Shown here: piece by piece, positions 1-10,200 of the stretch
How positions within the stretch are numbered: position 1 is the first letter of the stretch
Layout: each line of letters opens with the position of its first letter
From: Antedon mediterranea
Taxonomy: Eukaryota; Echinodermata; Crinoidea; Comatulida; Antedonidae
Direction: 5' to 3'
DNA length: 60,000 nt
Assembly (NCBI RefSeq): GCF_964355755.1
Contig: NC_092674.1
Span: 20,798,001 to 20,858,000, forward strand
Position numbers and translations under genes: made by a program
The notes under the pieces: generated by a model
Told to the model about the DNA's origin: nothing
Seen by the model: only the letters and a program-made list of their open reading frames with translations
Database searches by the model: none

Positions 1-615
1 ATCAATAGCATTCTTGTTATAATTGTGGGACATAATTTCTTGTTGTTCAAGTTTGTTTACATTAGCATCTTTCATTAATTCCTCCATTTTTTCTCTTATG
101 TCTAACATGTATTTGATAACATCAGTAGATGTTTCTTCATCTTCTACCCAATTACTTTTGAGTAAACTCAAGGGTCCCCTCACCTCTCTACCATAAAGCA
201 ATTTAAAAGGTGAATGGCCCGTCGCTTTACTAGGAACTTCTCTGTATGCAAACAGAAAGGGGGGTATGTAGTTGTCCCAATTTTTTCTTTGCTTAACTGT
301 AAGTGTCCTTTTCATATTTTTCAATGTACCGTGAAATCTTTCAACAAGCCCATTGCTTTGGGGGTGGTACACTGTAGTCTTTAATTGATTAATCCCCAAC
401 ATACTACATATAGATTGCATAATTGAAGACATGAAATTAGTTCCTTGATCATGTACAATCTCTTCGGGTAATCCTACTCTAGTAAAGACTTCTATTAGAG
501 CCCTGGCTACTGTTTCAGCTCTAACATTGGGTAACGGGATAGCATCCGGATATCTCGTAGCATAGTCAATTATAGTAAGCATATATTTGTTATTACGGCT
601 TGTTCTAGATAAGGG
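1..615 (-). pseudogene. integrase catalytic core (DDE) of the same element, partial
   Basis: The frame of the gag-protease open stretch continues without shift beyond the TGA at 616. It encodes a retroviral-type integrase core: the first catalytic Asp in LTIIDYATRYPDA, the second in VHDQGTNF, and the Glu in NGLVERFHG about 35 residues further. These are the three acidic residues expected for strand transfer. The frame stays open to base 1, where the window cuts it. A single base change separates it from the upstream frame, so the break looks like a point nonsense mutation and not a structural boundary. Confidence 0.85.
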
Positions 616-2880
616 TCAAACAATGTCTATCGCTATACGTTTAAATGGTGTATTTATAATCGGTAATGGTATCAAAGTATGTTTCCTTTTACTTTTACCC
701 TTATCTACCTTTTGGCATTCCTTACAGACTTTACAATAGACTACCACATCTTTAAATATACCTGGCCAATAGAATTGGTTCAGGACCCTACTTTTAGTTT
801 TCTCAACACCCATGTGACCTGCAAATGGCACATTATGACCTAAGTGTAATACACCCTGTCGACACTGAGTGGGTAATACAATCTGTTCCACTTGGTTATT
901 CTTATCTTTAATACTACTCCAATTTCTCATCAATATACCTTGTCTCATAAAGAAACACACCCTATGCTGACCTATTTCTTCTATAGGGACTACCCTGTCA
1001 AACACTCCTTTGAGTGTGTTATCCTTAGTTTGCAATTTGATCAGTTCTTGTTTAGTTAGGTTCAGCTTGTGCTGTTGTTCATAAGTTTTATGTTTGACTG
1101 TTTTATCTTTAGCTTTATCCTCATTTTCGTCAAACAAATTATTCATTTCTGTTCCATTCATATCATCTAAACACTTAATTTTATTTACTTTGTTGTCATT
1201 TACTACTGTTTTCAACAATTGTACATTAGTTTCTTTAGGCGGCTCTTCTATCGGCTTAAAGTTACTATCTTTCCCTAACAATATCATTTCGTCTTGTATT
1301 CTAACATCATTTTCTATTCTGGCTTGCTCCCTAGTTAGGACCAACATTTCTTTAGCCATTGTTTCCCCACAATTCTGGTCCAAATCATGACCCAATAACA
1401 TGTCCCTCTGTAATCCTTCGATTACGGCTACAATCAATTTTCCTGTCACTATCTTACTTTCTATAGCTACCTCAGCTAAGGGGACGGTAATATCGCCTCC
1501 TATACCTCTTAACGTAACCCATTTTCCTGGCAAGTAACATTTGTTAGGCACTAGACTTTCCTTAACAGCTGACTGGGTACATCCCGAGTCTCTAAGCATA
1601 GTTATATCCTGTCCTTCTAATTTTCCTGGTATTGTACACTTCTCCATTTTATTTTCTACACTATCCATAACTACTTGGGGTCTATATGATTTTATTCCTT
1701 TACATCTTAAGCCATCTTTCACATTCGGGCCCTTCTTAGTGTCACTAGTCTTTCCTTTTGCTACCATCTTAGGACAATCCCCTATTCTATGTCCCTTCTC
1801 CTTACAATTAAAGCATAGGCCATTAATCCATTCATTTGAAGGTTCTCTCTGTTGGAAATTTCTACCATAGTTATGGAATTTGCCTCCCCTTCCGCGATAC
1901 CTATTGTATCCTTGCTGCCTAGCTCCAGGGTTATTCTGAGTCGTACCATTCTTAGGTTTACTATTTTCTTGGCCCTTATAATACGTAGGCTTATTTTCAG
2001 AATTTACGGCATTCCAATAGCCACGGCCACCTCTATTAGCTATATAATCATCGGCTATCATAGCCATATCATAGCTCTTATTTACTTGTTTATCTCTAAG
2101 ATAAAGCCTCAGATCTTCAGGCATTTTATCAAGTGCCTGTTCCATTATAATCATTTCAATAATGCCTGCAGCATCATCTTCTTTTACATTAGCACATTTC
2201 ATCCAACATTTTAAATAATGGGAGAGCTCATTCAGCCATTCCCTGATGGACATATCTTTAACTCTGTTTGAATTTCTAAATTTAAATCTGTAGGTCTCTG
2301 CGGACACATCATACTTTGCTAAGATTGCCTTCTTTAAGGTATCATAATCTACACATTCTTTTACGGTTAAGGATGCATATGCTGTCCTAGCTTTACCAGA
2401 CAGTTCAGGTGCTAACCTAGCGGACCACGTATTCTTATCCCAACCTGTGGCTTCTGCCAAGTGTTCAAATGTTCTAAAATATATATCAATATCATCTGAT
2501 TCCTTCAAAGTAGGAACCTTTACCTTCATTTCATCTACTATATTCCTAGCATTACTGTAGCTAGACCTATTTTCTAATTCCATCATTTTCACTCTTTCTT
2601 GTGATTCAATTTTTCTTTGCTCTATATCTGCTTTTAATCTTAATTGGTCTTGTTGGTATTGTAATTCTAACTTTTTGTTTTCGGCCTCAAACTTCATTCG
2701 AAAATATTCATTCATATCTTTAGGCATACCGCCGGGTATTTAGGACAAATCAATATCCCTAGCCATTTTATCCTATATTTCATTGACTTGGTCAACCTCT
2801 TCTTGGTCAACCATATCTTCCCTAGTATCTTTTTCTGACATAGTCTTATCTATATTTTTACCCGATCTTAAAGTTGTCAT
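616..2880 (-). pseudogene. gag-protease-integrase frame of the retrotransposon, with nonsense codons
   Basis: The longest open stretch is 703 codons (2727 to 616). Counting from its first Met, residues 10-60 are a charged coiled coil. Residues 75-232 are a gag capsid region whose C-terminal half (about 155-232) is helical and resembles a SCAN domain. A CCHC zinc knuckle lies at about 305-318 (CFNCKEKGHRIGDC), and an aspartic protease at about 375-450 (DSGCTQS, then LLGHD). The integrase HHCC zinc domain fills the end (H, H, then CKVC and CQK). The same frame extends upstream to an ATG at 2878-2880, broken by TAG at 2773-2775 and TAA at 2740-2742. A TGA at 616-618 interrupts the integrase just before its core. 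The copy is therefore a dead or dying element. Confidence 0.85.
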
Positions 2881-3371
2881 GCTAATAACAATTTTACTAA
2901 TGAAATATATAAACTTATGTATTACCTTGATTCCATTCAGATATGTAAAAATATGAAATCCACATAAATTTCTAAATGCAATACAATATAAGACATTAAT
3001 TTACTTCAAAGTCACAAACAACGTTCCAAGTTCGCTCCGTACAAAAAATTTACTTTCGAAATAAAAAATAGTTTACAAAGTCAGCTTTGCAAATCTTCTC
3101 AAAATGTACTGGGCTTCCTTCTGTTACTTCAGTTTTCTTCGTTCAGATCTCGGTGAATATATATCTCCGGTGAATATCCAGCAGCCTTGAGCTCAACAGT
3201 ACTTCTTCGTTGTAATATCCAAACAACGCACGGTATAAAAACTGTCAGGAATCCAGATCTTCGTAACCATTTAACTTTTTGGTTACTGATTTAACAGGCC
3301 CGTAGAGTAGGCACTGTCACTTCTTCTTCTTCTTCTTGATACTTAAATCATGTATCTTAAACAAAAATTTT

Positions 3372-3385
3372 CACCGCTGCCACCA
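3372..3385 (-). other. primer-binding site, complementary to tRNA-Leu 3' end
   Basis: On the minus strand the 14 bases TGGTGGCAGCGGTG follow directly after the end of the LTR (…TTCACTACA). The plus strand, CACCGCTGCCACCA, equals the last 14 bases of common animal tRNA-Leu (AAG/TAG) including CCA. This is the normal position for the primer of minus-strand DNA synthesis and fixes the LTR boundary at 3386. Confidence 0.75.
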
Positions 3386-3775
3386 TGTAGTGAATTTATT
3401 TTAGTTGGTTCCGAGCTTTCTCAGGCGTATATATTTCCACGCGACGTACACAGCTGTCACTGAATGATAACTCATACAAAAAGTATATTTAACTCAACTA
3501 GAACTTTTATTCCTTGTAATTCGATTAATACATCTTTCTACCACTACCAGTCAAGCCTTGATATTTTCTTTATCAACTTTCCGTTTATCTACTCTGATCT
3601 TATTCTCTCTTCTCCCCCTAATATCTATTACATTCCACTCTTATACTGGACATGCAAATTTTAGGCTTCAGAGGAGGATAACATTTTCCCTCCAAAAATT
3701 ATACGATTTTGATTGGCTAATAATAAGGCGGACCTGGTCTAAAGCATCCTTCTCTAAACACAGAGAATCACAACA
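3386..3775 (-). repeat. 5' LTR of the retrotransposon
   Basis: The inner edge is set by the primer site; on the minus strand the LTR ends …CACTACA. The outer edge is less certain: a TGTTGTGA start at 3775 or a TGTCATAT start at 3789 would both fit the TG…CA rule. A CCAAT word lies at about 3713-3720 on the minus strand. The second LTR and the target duplication are outside the window, so the boundaries cannot be cross-checked here. Confidence 0.6.
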
Positions 3776-3821
3776 TCAATAATATGACATGGTCCTATGG
3801 GCCAATTGTAATTTTCTTCGT

Positions 3822-4015
3822 GGGTAGCTAGAGGGTAGTTTTCCTAGGGGTTAATTGTCCTAGGGGGTAATTGTCCTAGGGGGTAGTTGTCCTAGGGGGT
3901 AGTTGTCCTAGAGGGTAGTTGTCCTAGGGGGTAGTTGTCCTAGGGGGTAATTGTCCTAGGGGGTAGTTGTCCTAAGAGGGTAGTTGTCCGGGGGGTAGTT
4001 GTCCTAGGAGGGTGA
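3822..4015. repeat. 16-bp minisatellite
   Basis: About 11 imperfect copies of a 16-bp unit (AGTTGTCCTAGGGGGT), with substitutions such as AATT for AGTT and one or two single-base length changes. The array lies between the retrotransposon LTR and the EGF exon at 4180. Confidence 0.9.
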
Positions 4016-4179
4016 TATACTATTATCATTGCCTTTATTCATTAAACAATGTCAACCTTTCGGTCAAATTTTAAACATGGTAAATCCACACACCTGTCCG
4101 TACACCATTCTTAGAATTTAATAGATTTGTCATACATTTAAATAACTTAAATAAAAATACTAAAAAGCTACCTACTTAC

Positions 4180-4296
4180 GTAAACAATCGGTAAGCCTTG
4201 ATAGTTCATATCCAGCCCGACACCCGCACTGAAATCCTCCAAACGTGTTAGTACAAACTTGGGCACATCCACCATTGTCTATCCAACACTCATTTA
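4180..4296 (-). CDS. calcium-binding EGF domain exon, last one visible
   Basis: A 117-bp phase 1-1 exon reading [15 protein letters not shown] and [13 protein letters not shown], a classic calcium-binding EGF domain. It has a good GTAAGT donor, so the transcript was meant to continue. Confidence 0.8.
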
Positions 4297-7200
4297 CTAG
4301 TGAAATATGAAATCATTGTTAATAATAATCAGTTCTCTTATATCCGTGAACAGTGGAAGAGATTATTCAGAGAATTATATTTAGCAGCAAAGTTTGGTTC
4401 ATCACGTAGCACTTATTTTTTTGAAAATTTGTTGTCGGTCATTCATGGACACTCAATTCTGCAGGAGTGGGATGAGGAAAGGTTTGTTTAAAAAATACCG
4501 TAGCACATACGCCATACAAAAGAAACGGTGAAAACATGTTACGTAGGACTGTATCTTTACACAAAACGTAATAAGATGGAAAGCTCCATTAAATAAATAT
4601 GAAAACATTATCACAAAGCCGCGCTCGGAGAGTATGAATTAAAGTTTTGTACATGCATATTTACTTCCAATTTTATTTATGTATTTATATTTTGTTGTTG
4701 ATAAACTGTGGAACGAGTGAGATTATATATCGTGTAGTCTACTTACCATCATCGCATGCGTCTCCTACATAATTCTCTTCACATTCACAATAATCTAGAG
4801 CCTTGCACTTTCCGTAAACACACGCAGGATTACACACAGCTAGTAGAGAATTAAACGTTTATTACCACTATTACAAAACGTTTTTATTGACTTATTTATT
4901 ACCTCCGCCAAGGAGGTTATATTTTCACCCATGTATGTTTGTGTGTTTTTGTGTTTGTGTGCGTGGGTGGGGGTGTGTGTGTGTGTGTGTCTGTGAACAG
5001 CCTGGAGGCCACAGTTTTTATCCGATTCTCACCAAATTTGGAAACAATGATCTATGCCTCAAAAGCTCAGACGAGTTCTAATTTGAGGGGAAAAGGTCAT
5101 AGGTCAAGGTCACAACTAACAAAAAACTATATTACTACCTAGAGACCACAGTTTTTATCCAATTCTCACCAAACTTAGCCACAATGATCAATGACTCATC
5201 ATATAATTGTGGTTAAATTTTGAAGGGTCAGGGTCAAAGATCAAGGTTCACAAAAAACAAAAACAAAAATAAATAAAGAAATAATAATAAAAAAAAAAAA
5301 CCACAGTGGAACTTGAACCAGCGATCTCAACTGTGAGAGGCTGGATACATAACCATTACACCACACTCTCATCCAAAACTTTGTATGGTGTAGTTAGCCT
5401 ATTTACACTTAGAACTCATAAAAAAAATTAAAAAAAATATATATATTTTCCGGGGTCATTTCGTGTAGAGGAATTTTACAGTAGGCGGAGGTTTGTACTC
5501 TTAGAGTACCCTCTAGTTCATTTATTTATTGCTTCAGAAATATGTTTTTTTGTTAATCTTAAAATAATAAAATAACACAACCTCGCTATGTGACGCGACG
5601 ATAATGTTTTTGTACTACCTTCGCATTGTCCATCGCCATTCTCTAGATATCCAGTAAGACATTTTTGGCAATAATAACTTCCGTCGGTGTTAGTACATTC
5701 ATAATCACAGTCTCCGTTGTTGTTGTCGCATTCATTGACATCTTCAAATGTAATAAAATAAAAATATATGTCAACGAAACATAATATATGTATATCCCAT
5801 TCAAATATTGTACAAGAAATTGAAAGGAATTCTGTAAAATATCGTTACACTATAGGCCTATAATAACTTAACCCAGGTTCTGATACACTTTGCAGAAAAA
5901 TGTAGGCCTATATTTACATAACTAGTCGCTGTGTATTATATTAGTAGAGTCAGCAACTTGTGTCCACAACGACAATGTTCAACAGGATATTAAAACAATA
6001 GTTAAATTCCTTCCTCAGTCAGTGGCCATGATCAATGTTATCGTACAAATATTATAATTAATTATTATCTTCCTGCCAAATCTTTCGTTCTCGAGGAGAT
6101 ATTCTGTATTTGGGAGGTATTTTAAAAACCATATTGTCATAGGCATATTATGTTTACAATGCGTGAAAAGACTCACCGTCACACAGTGGTCCATCGAATC
6201 CGGACGAGCAATGACAATTATTTGGAGACACACATTTTCCACCAACACCACAGCTTCTTGCACATATTGCTGTAGAAAAAGATTAGCATACAAATAATGA
6301 ATGTGTATGAATTGAATGATGAGAATATTTATGCGTTGAAAGATTGATTGATCTATTTATCGAGGGGATTTTTATTCGAACGCGGATCATTCCTAACCTC
6401 GCTTTGCAAAAAGTTTACAAAAAGCTAAACGTTCAATAATAACGTTTATCATTAATTAGTGCAAAATAATGAATGACATGTGATGCCTAATTTTCCAATC
6501 TAAATTGCAAAACTACAATCAATTACAATAATAGTAGGCCTATTAATCAACCTACACAAACTTACGAATCGTGCATCCTCCTTGTCCGTCTTCACCCCAT
6601 CCGTCACAGCAAAAGTAGTTTGTTGAAGTGACCTCAAAGTACTCGGTGCGATACGATGTACTGTACCATTGCCTTCAAAAAAAAAAAAAAATGGGTAAAA
6701 AAAGAATATATAGATGTATTATCTTTTCATTATTGATAACTTATGGGTATTAATGTTAGGTCAGCGAAGCCATTATAGTGGGGTAGCATATGTATTACCG
6801 TATCTTTTCTTTTTTATGTTAAATTACGGTAATCATTTATTACAGTTTATGTTCAAGGGTTCACGCATAACCCAGTCGTTTCGTGTCATTAGTATAGTAT
6901 GTATTTTTTCGACACACATCCCCCACATTTGAATGCTATGCGATACAAAATGAACAAAACATAGATACTGTACTTGGATGTGGTGACATTGAATGCCATT
7001 AACAGTCTATAAACAAGACAAGAATGTACCTGTACTTTGTGCAACTCCACAAACCAAACAATCCACAATTTGTTTTACTCATAGTTTGTTGGGAGATTGG
7101 GTCATAGACTTGACGTGTCTGCAACACTTGTACATTTTTGCTGCAAACATTTTCCCTAATAAGAATAATTATACATTTTGAGATTAGAATCTGGTAACAT

Positions 7201-10200
7201 GGGGCCTGTTCGTAGGGGTTGAAAATACCAGCTTATAGTTCGATTACTAAAAGTGCTTGTCTTTAAGGTAAAGTATACATCCTGCAATTAAACTTATGCA
7301 TTATTACATATAAATCTAATGATAAAATCGCTTCCCATACGAATGACAACCATGGTTTTTAAAAGAGGAAGAGGAAAACGCATATAGTTTTTTAGAAACA
7401 AATTCTTCATTTTGCAAGAAGGTATACGCTACATAAGATCGTTTCACATACTCTCCCTCAATAAAAAAACGTTCTTTATCCACACAACACACAAATTGGT
7501 TGTAAACTACGGGGCGTCGTTTGGGACATAATGTTATAATACTACCAACTAAATGTATAATTTTTCAGCGGGTATGATTGATCCCTCAGAATATTTTAGT
7601 GGTACATTAATTAGATTGCAACTTCCGAGCAGGTATTGAAGTAAATATTTTACTTTATTAGTTGCTTAGTTATTAGTTAATTGTTATGTACATGTTGCGA
7701 TTATATGTATAAACGGGTCGGTACTTTTCATTTAACAATACCAAATCATCGATCGTATAAGGAATGAAATTTGATTAATTCTATCTCTGTATCGATCAAC
7801 GCACATCATGCAGTTGATGTGTAGTTTGTTGCCAGCACCTTTTGCATTGTCCTACTTTTCGATGTTGTGTGCCGCGCACCAAGCATGGATTGTCCCGCTT
7901 TTCTACATATTTAGACATAATCATAAAAAGTAACCGAACTAAACTCAGTTCATGTGTAATCCTTAGTACGTATTTTCAGCTTATGACATTTAATTTACTA
8001 TTTTATTGTCGCAATATCTGTACGTATCATGCATATCATATCATGCGATGATGCGTATTTTAGCAAGGTAATTCTATTATATTTATTATTTATATATACA
8101 CTGATACCATGTATACCATATACCATACTACAAGCAGCAAAGTGACTGTAATTGACAGTACAGTAGATAAATCAGACTATCTTTCCAGCTTACACAACTG
8201 GTAGGAATATCTGGGAAGCATTACTTTTTTTCTATGAGGTTAAGGCAGAAACTTAGGCCTAATTATTGTCTAGGTTGTGCCCACAGATGGTTCTCAAATA
8301 CCCAGTAATTTCAGCGATTTCAAATATACGTACCACAGGCCTAATACATTGTCGTTTACAGAAACACGATGATTTATGTAGTCAACTAAAATTAGCACTC
8401 TATGAATTACTTCCGAAAAAAAATGTTTGATTTGAACTCATTTTGTGATTTGTAATATGTAACATTACGGATGAGAGATGAGGAAGAGGATGTGTATAAA
8501 GAGAAACACTTTTATATATATTCCACTCAGTAACGAAATATTTGTTTCATGTTTTATAGGCCTATAAATAATATACCACTAAATACAGTAAAACATTTGC
8601 GATTTAATACTTCGTTAAAACTCTCACTGTCATAGTAGATTGAAATAGTAAAGTACATGTAACGATACACCACTACGACGTTTATATTTGTTGTAATTAT
8701 TGTTAAAAACATTGAAAAGCAACTGTCAGTAATAAAGTTTATTTGTATTATTATGTGTTTATATCTAACATTTGTACCCACACTCACAGTAATAAAGTTT
8801 ATTTGTATATGTGTTTATAATTATACAGTATCTAACAGTACCCACACTCACAGTAAGAAATTTGCGGTTCAAGTGGCGACCAAAAATGGTTGATACGTAC
8901 AGTATTGTCAAAGTATTGCAATACTATATCTAAAGGTTTTAAGTTTATCCCCCGGCCCCCAAGGGCCAATAAATTTACCTATTTGTGTTAAACCAAATAA
9001 TTATACAGGGAGACTGCGAGATTGGAATGTTCCATTCATCGCAAGTCAATACATTTGTATAAACGTATATTACATCTATAAAAATAGTATTTTTTTAAAA
9101 AAAATCTGCCTGTCTTCAACATTATGACGCAGTACTCGAGCTGTTCAACTGGTTTTCAGCTATTAAAAACAATTATCGTAGAAGGTTAAGGAGATAGATA
9201 AATGCGAAGCGTCCACGTATTGTGTGCGGGTTTTGTTCAAGATGGACATCCATTAGACAGTACGGTATACCACGATCGGAAAACACCAAACACCCCTGTT
9301 TGGGGCAAATTTTTGTACCTAAATTCGTTTTAATCGTAAATAACGAATTATCTAACTCAACTTAATTAGTAAACAGGCTTACGTTAGTTGGTTAAAAACA
9401 GTACCGAATGTATGAACCAATTTTATTTAACATCGAGTAAAAATTCTAGAAGTAACGCGCGATATACCGAATTTTGTCCTTACGTAAATTAATATATTTT
9501 ATAGATAATACACAGTAATTTAACTTTTTCGACGCCCCAGCTGAAGACCGCATCAGCCCTGATGGAACAGCTAAATGAACTCTTCTGTCTCTGTTAGAGA
9601 GTTTTTATCCATAAAAACCTTCCTTTTGATAAAATTGATTTTGTGTGTCTAGTCTAATTTAGTTTCACCAATTTTACCATTATAAACTAAACATTATATA
9701 CAGTATATAAAAATAAGCTTTTATACAAAATATATACGGTCCATACTGTACGATACCCTTTAAAACATTTAACATGAACTGGGTGGTAAAACAGGCAACC
9801 CGGGTGCGATTTTTTTTTTCGTACATAAGTTGGGGACCCCCTCATGAAAACGTCACAAAAGAAACATGAATAATTCATCAGTTAAATTTTCTTGTTCCGT
9901 GTGCACCCAAGCGTATAGCAACAAGAAGTGATTACACAAGTGCGGTACGATTCTAGTATAGGTCTAATCTCCGCTGTGTGGTTGCCGCGTGGGATTTCAT
10001 AAAAAAATAGCGGCGTTTTGTGTGGATTGTCGAAATAATCAGCCTTTAGTTTATGGTGTTTTTAATATAATTTATTACTAAACAATTACGTGTTAAAATT
10101 ATAGTTTCTATTAATACTATTAGGCCTAATTATTAGTCTCTAAAACCATGTCTATTCTAGTAGCAGCTATGTGTGGGTGTGTGTATGTGTGTTAGGTATG

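Larger units (their letters stand above)
1..3775 (-). mobile_element. LTR retrotransposon, Gmr1-like Ty3/gypsy, 5' portion
   Basis: The element reads leftwards: LTR (about 3386-3775), primer-binding site, an untranslated leader, gag, protease and integrase, then leaves the window at base 1 with its 3' part and second LTR unseen. No reverse transcriptase lies between protease and integrase; the spacing is about 170 codons, too short for RT plus RNase H. That is the order of Gmr1-like deuterostome Ty3/gypsy elements, in which RT follows integrase. The element occupies the side of the EGF-repeat gene where its next exon should lie. It is decayed: three in-frame stops are visible in the gag-pol frame. 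The alternative is an ordinary gypsy element with an internal RT deletion; flanking sequence left of base 1 would decide. Confidence 0.85.

Noticed and set aside
4887-5142. Small forward frames over the GT-rich tract
   Set aside because: Low-complexity VCVCVC translation inside a non-coding inverted-repeat element.
5301-5369. Functional tRNA gene
   Set aside because: The promoter boxes are good, but the acceptor and T stems do not pair properly.
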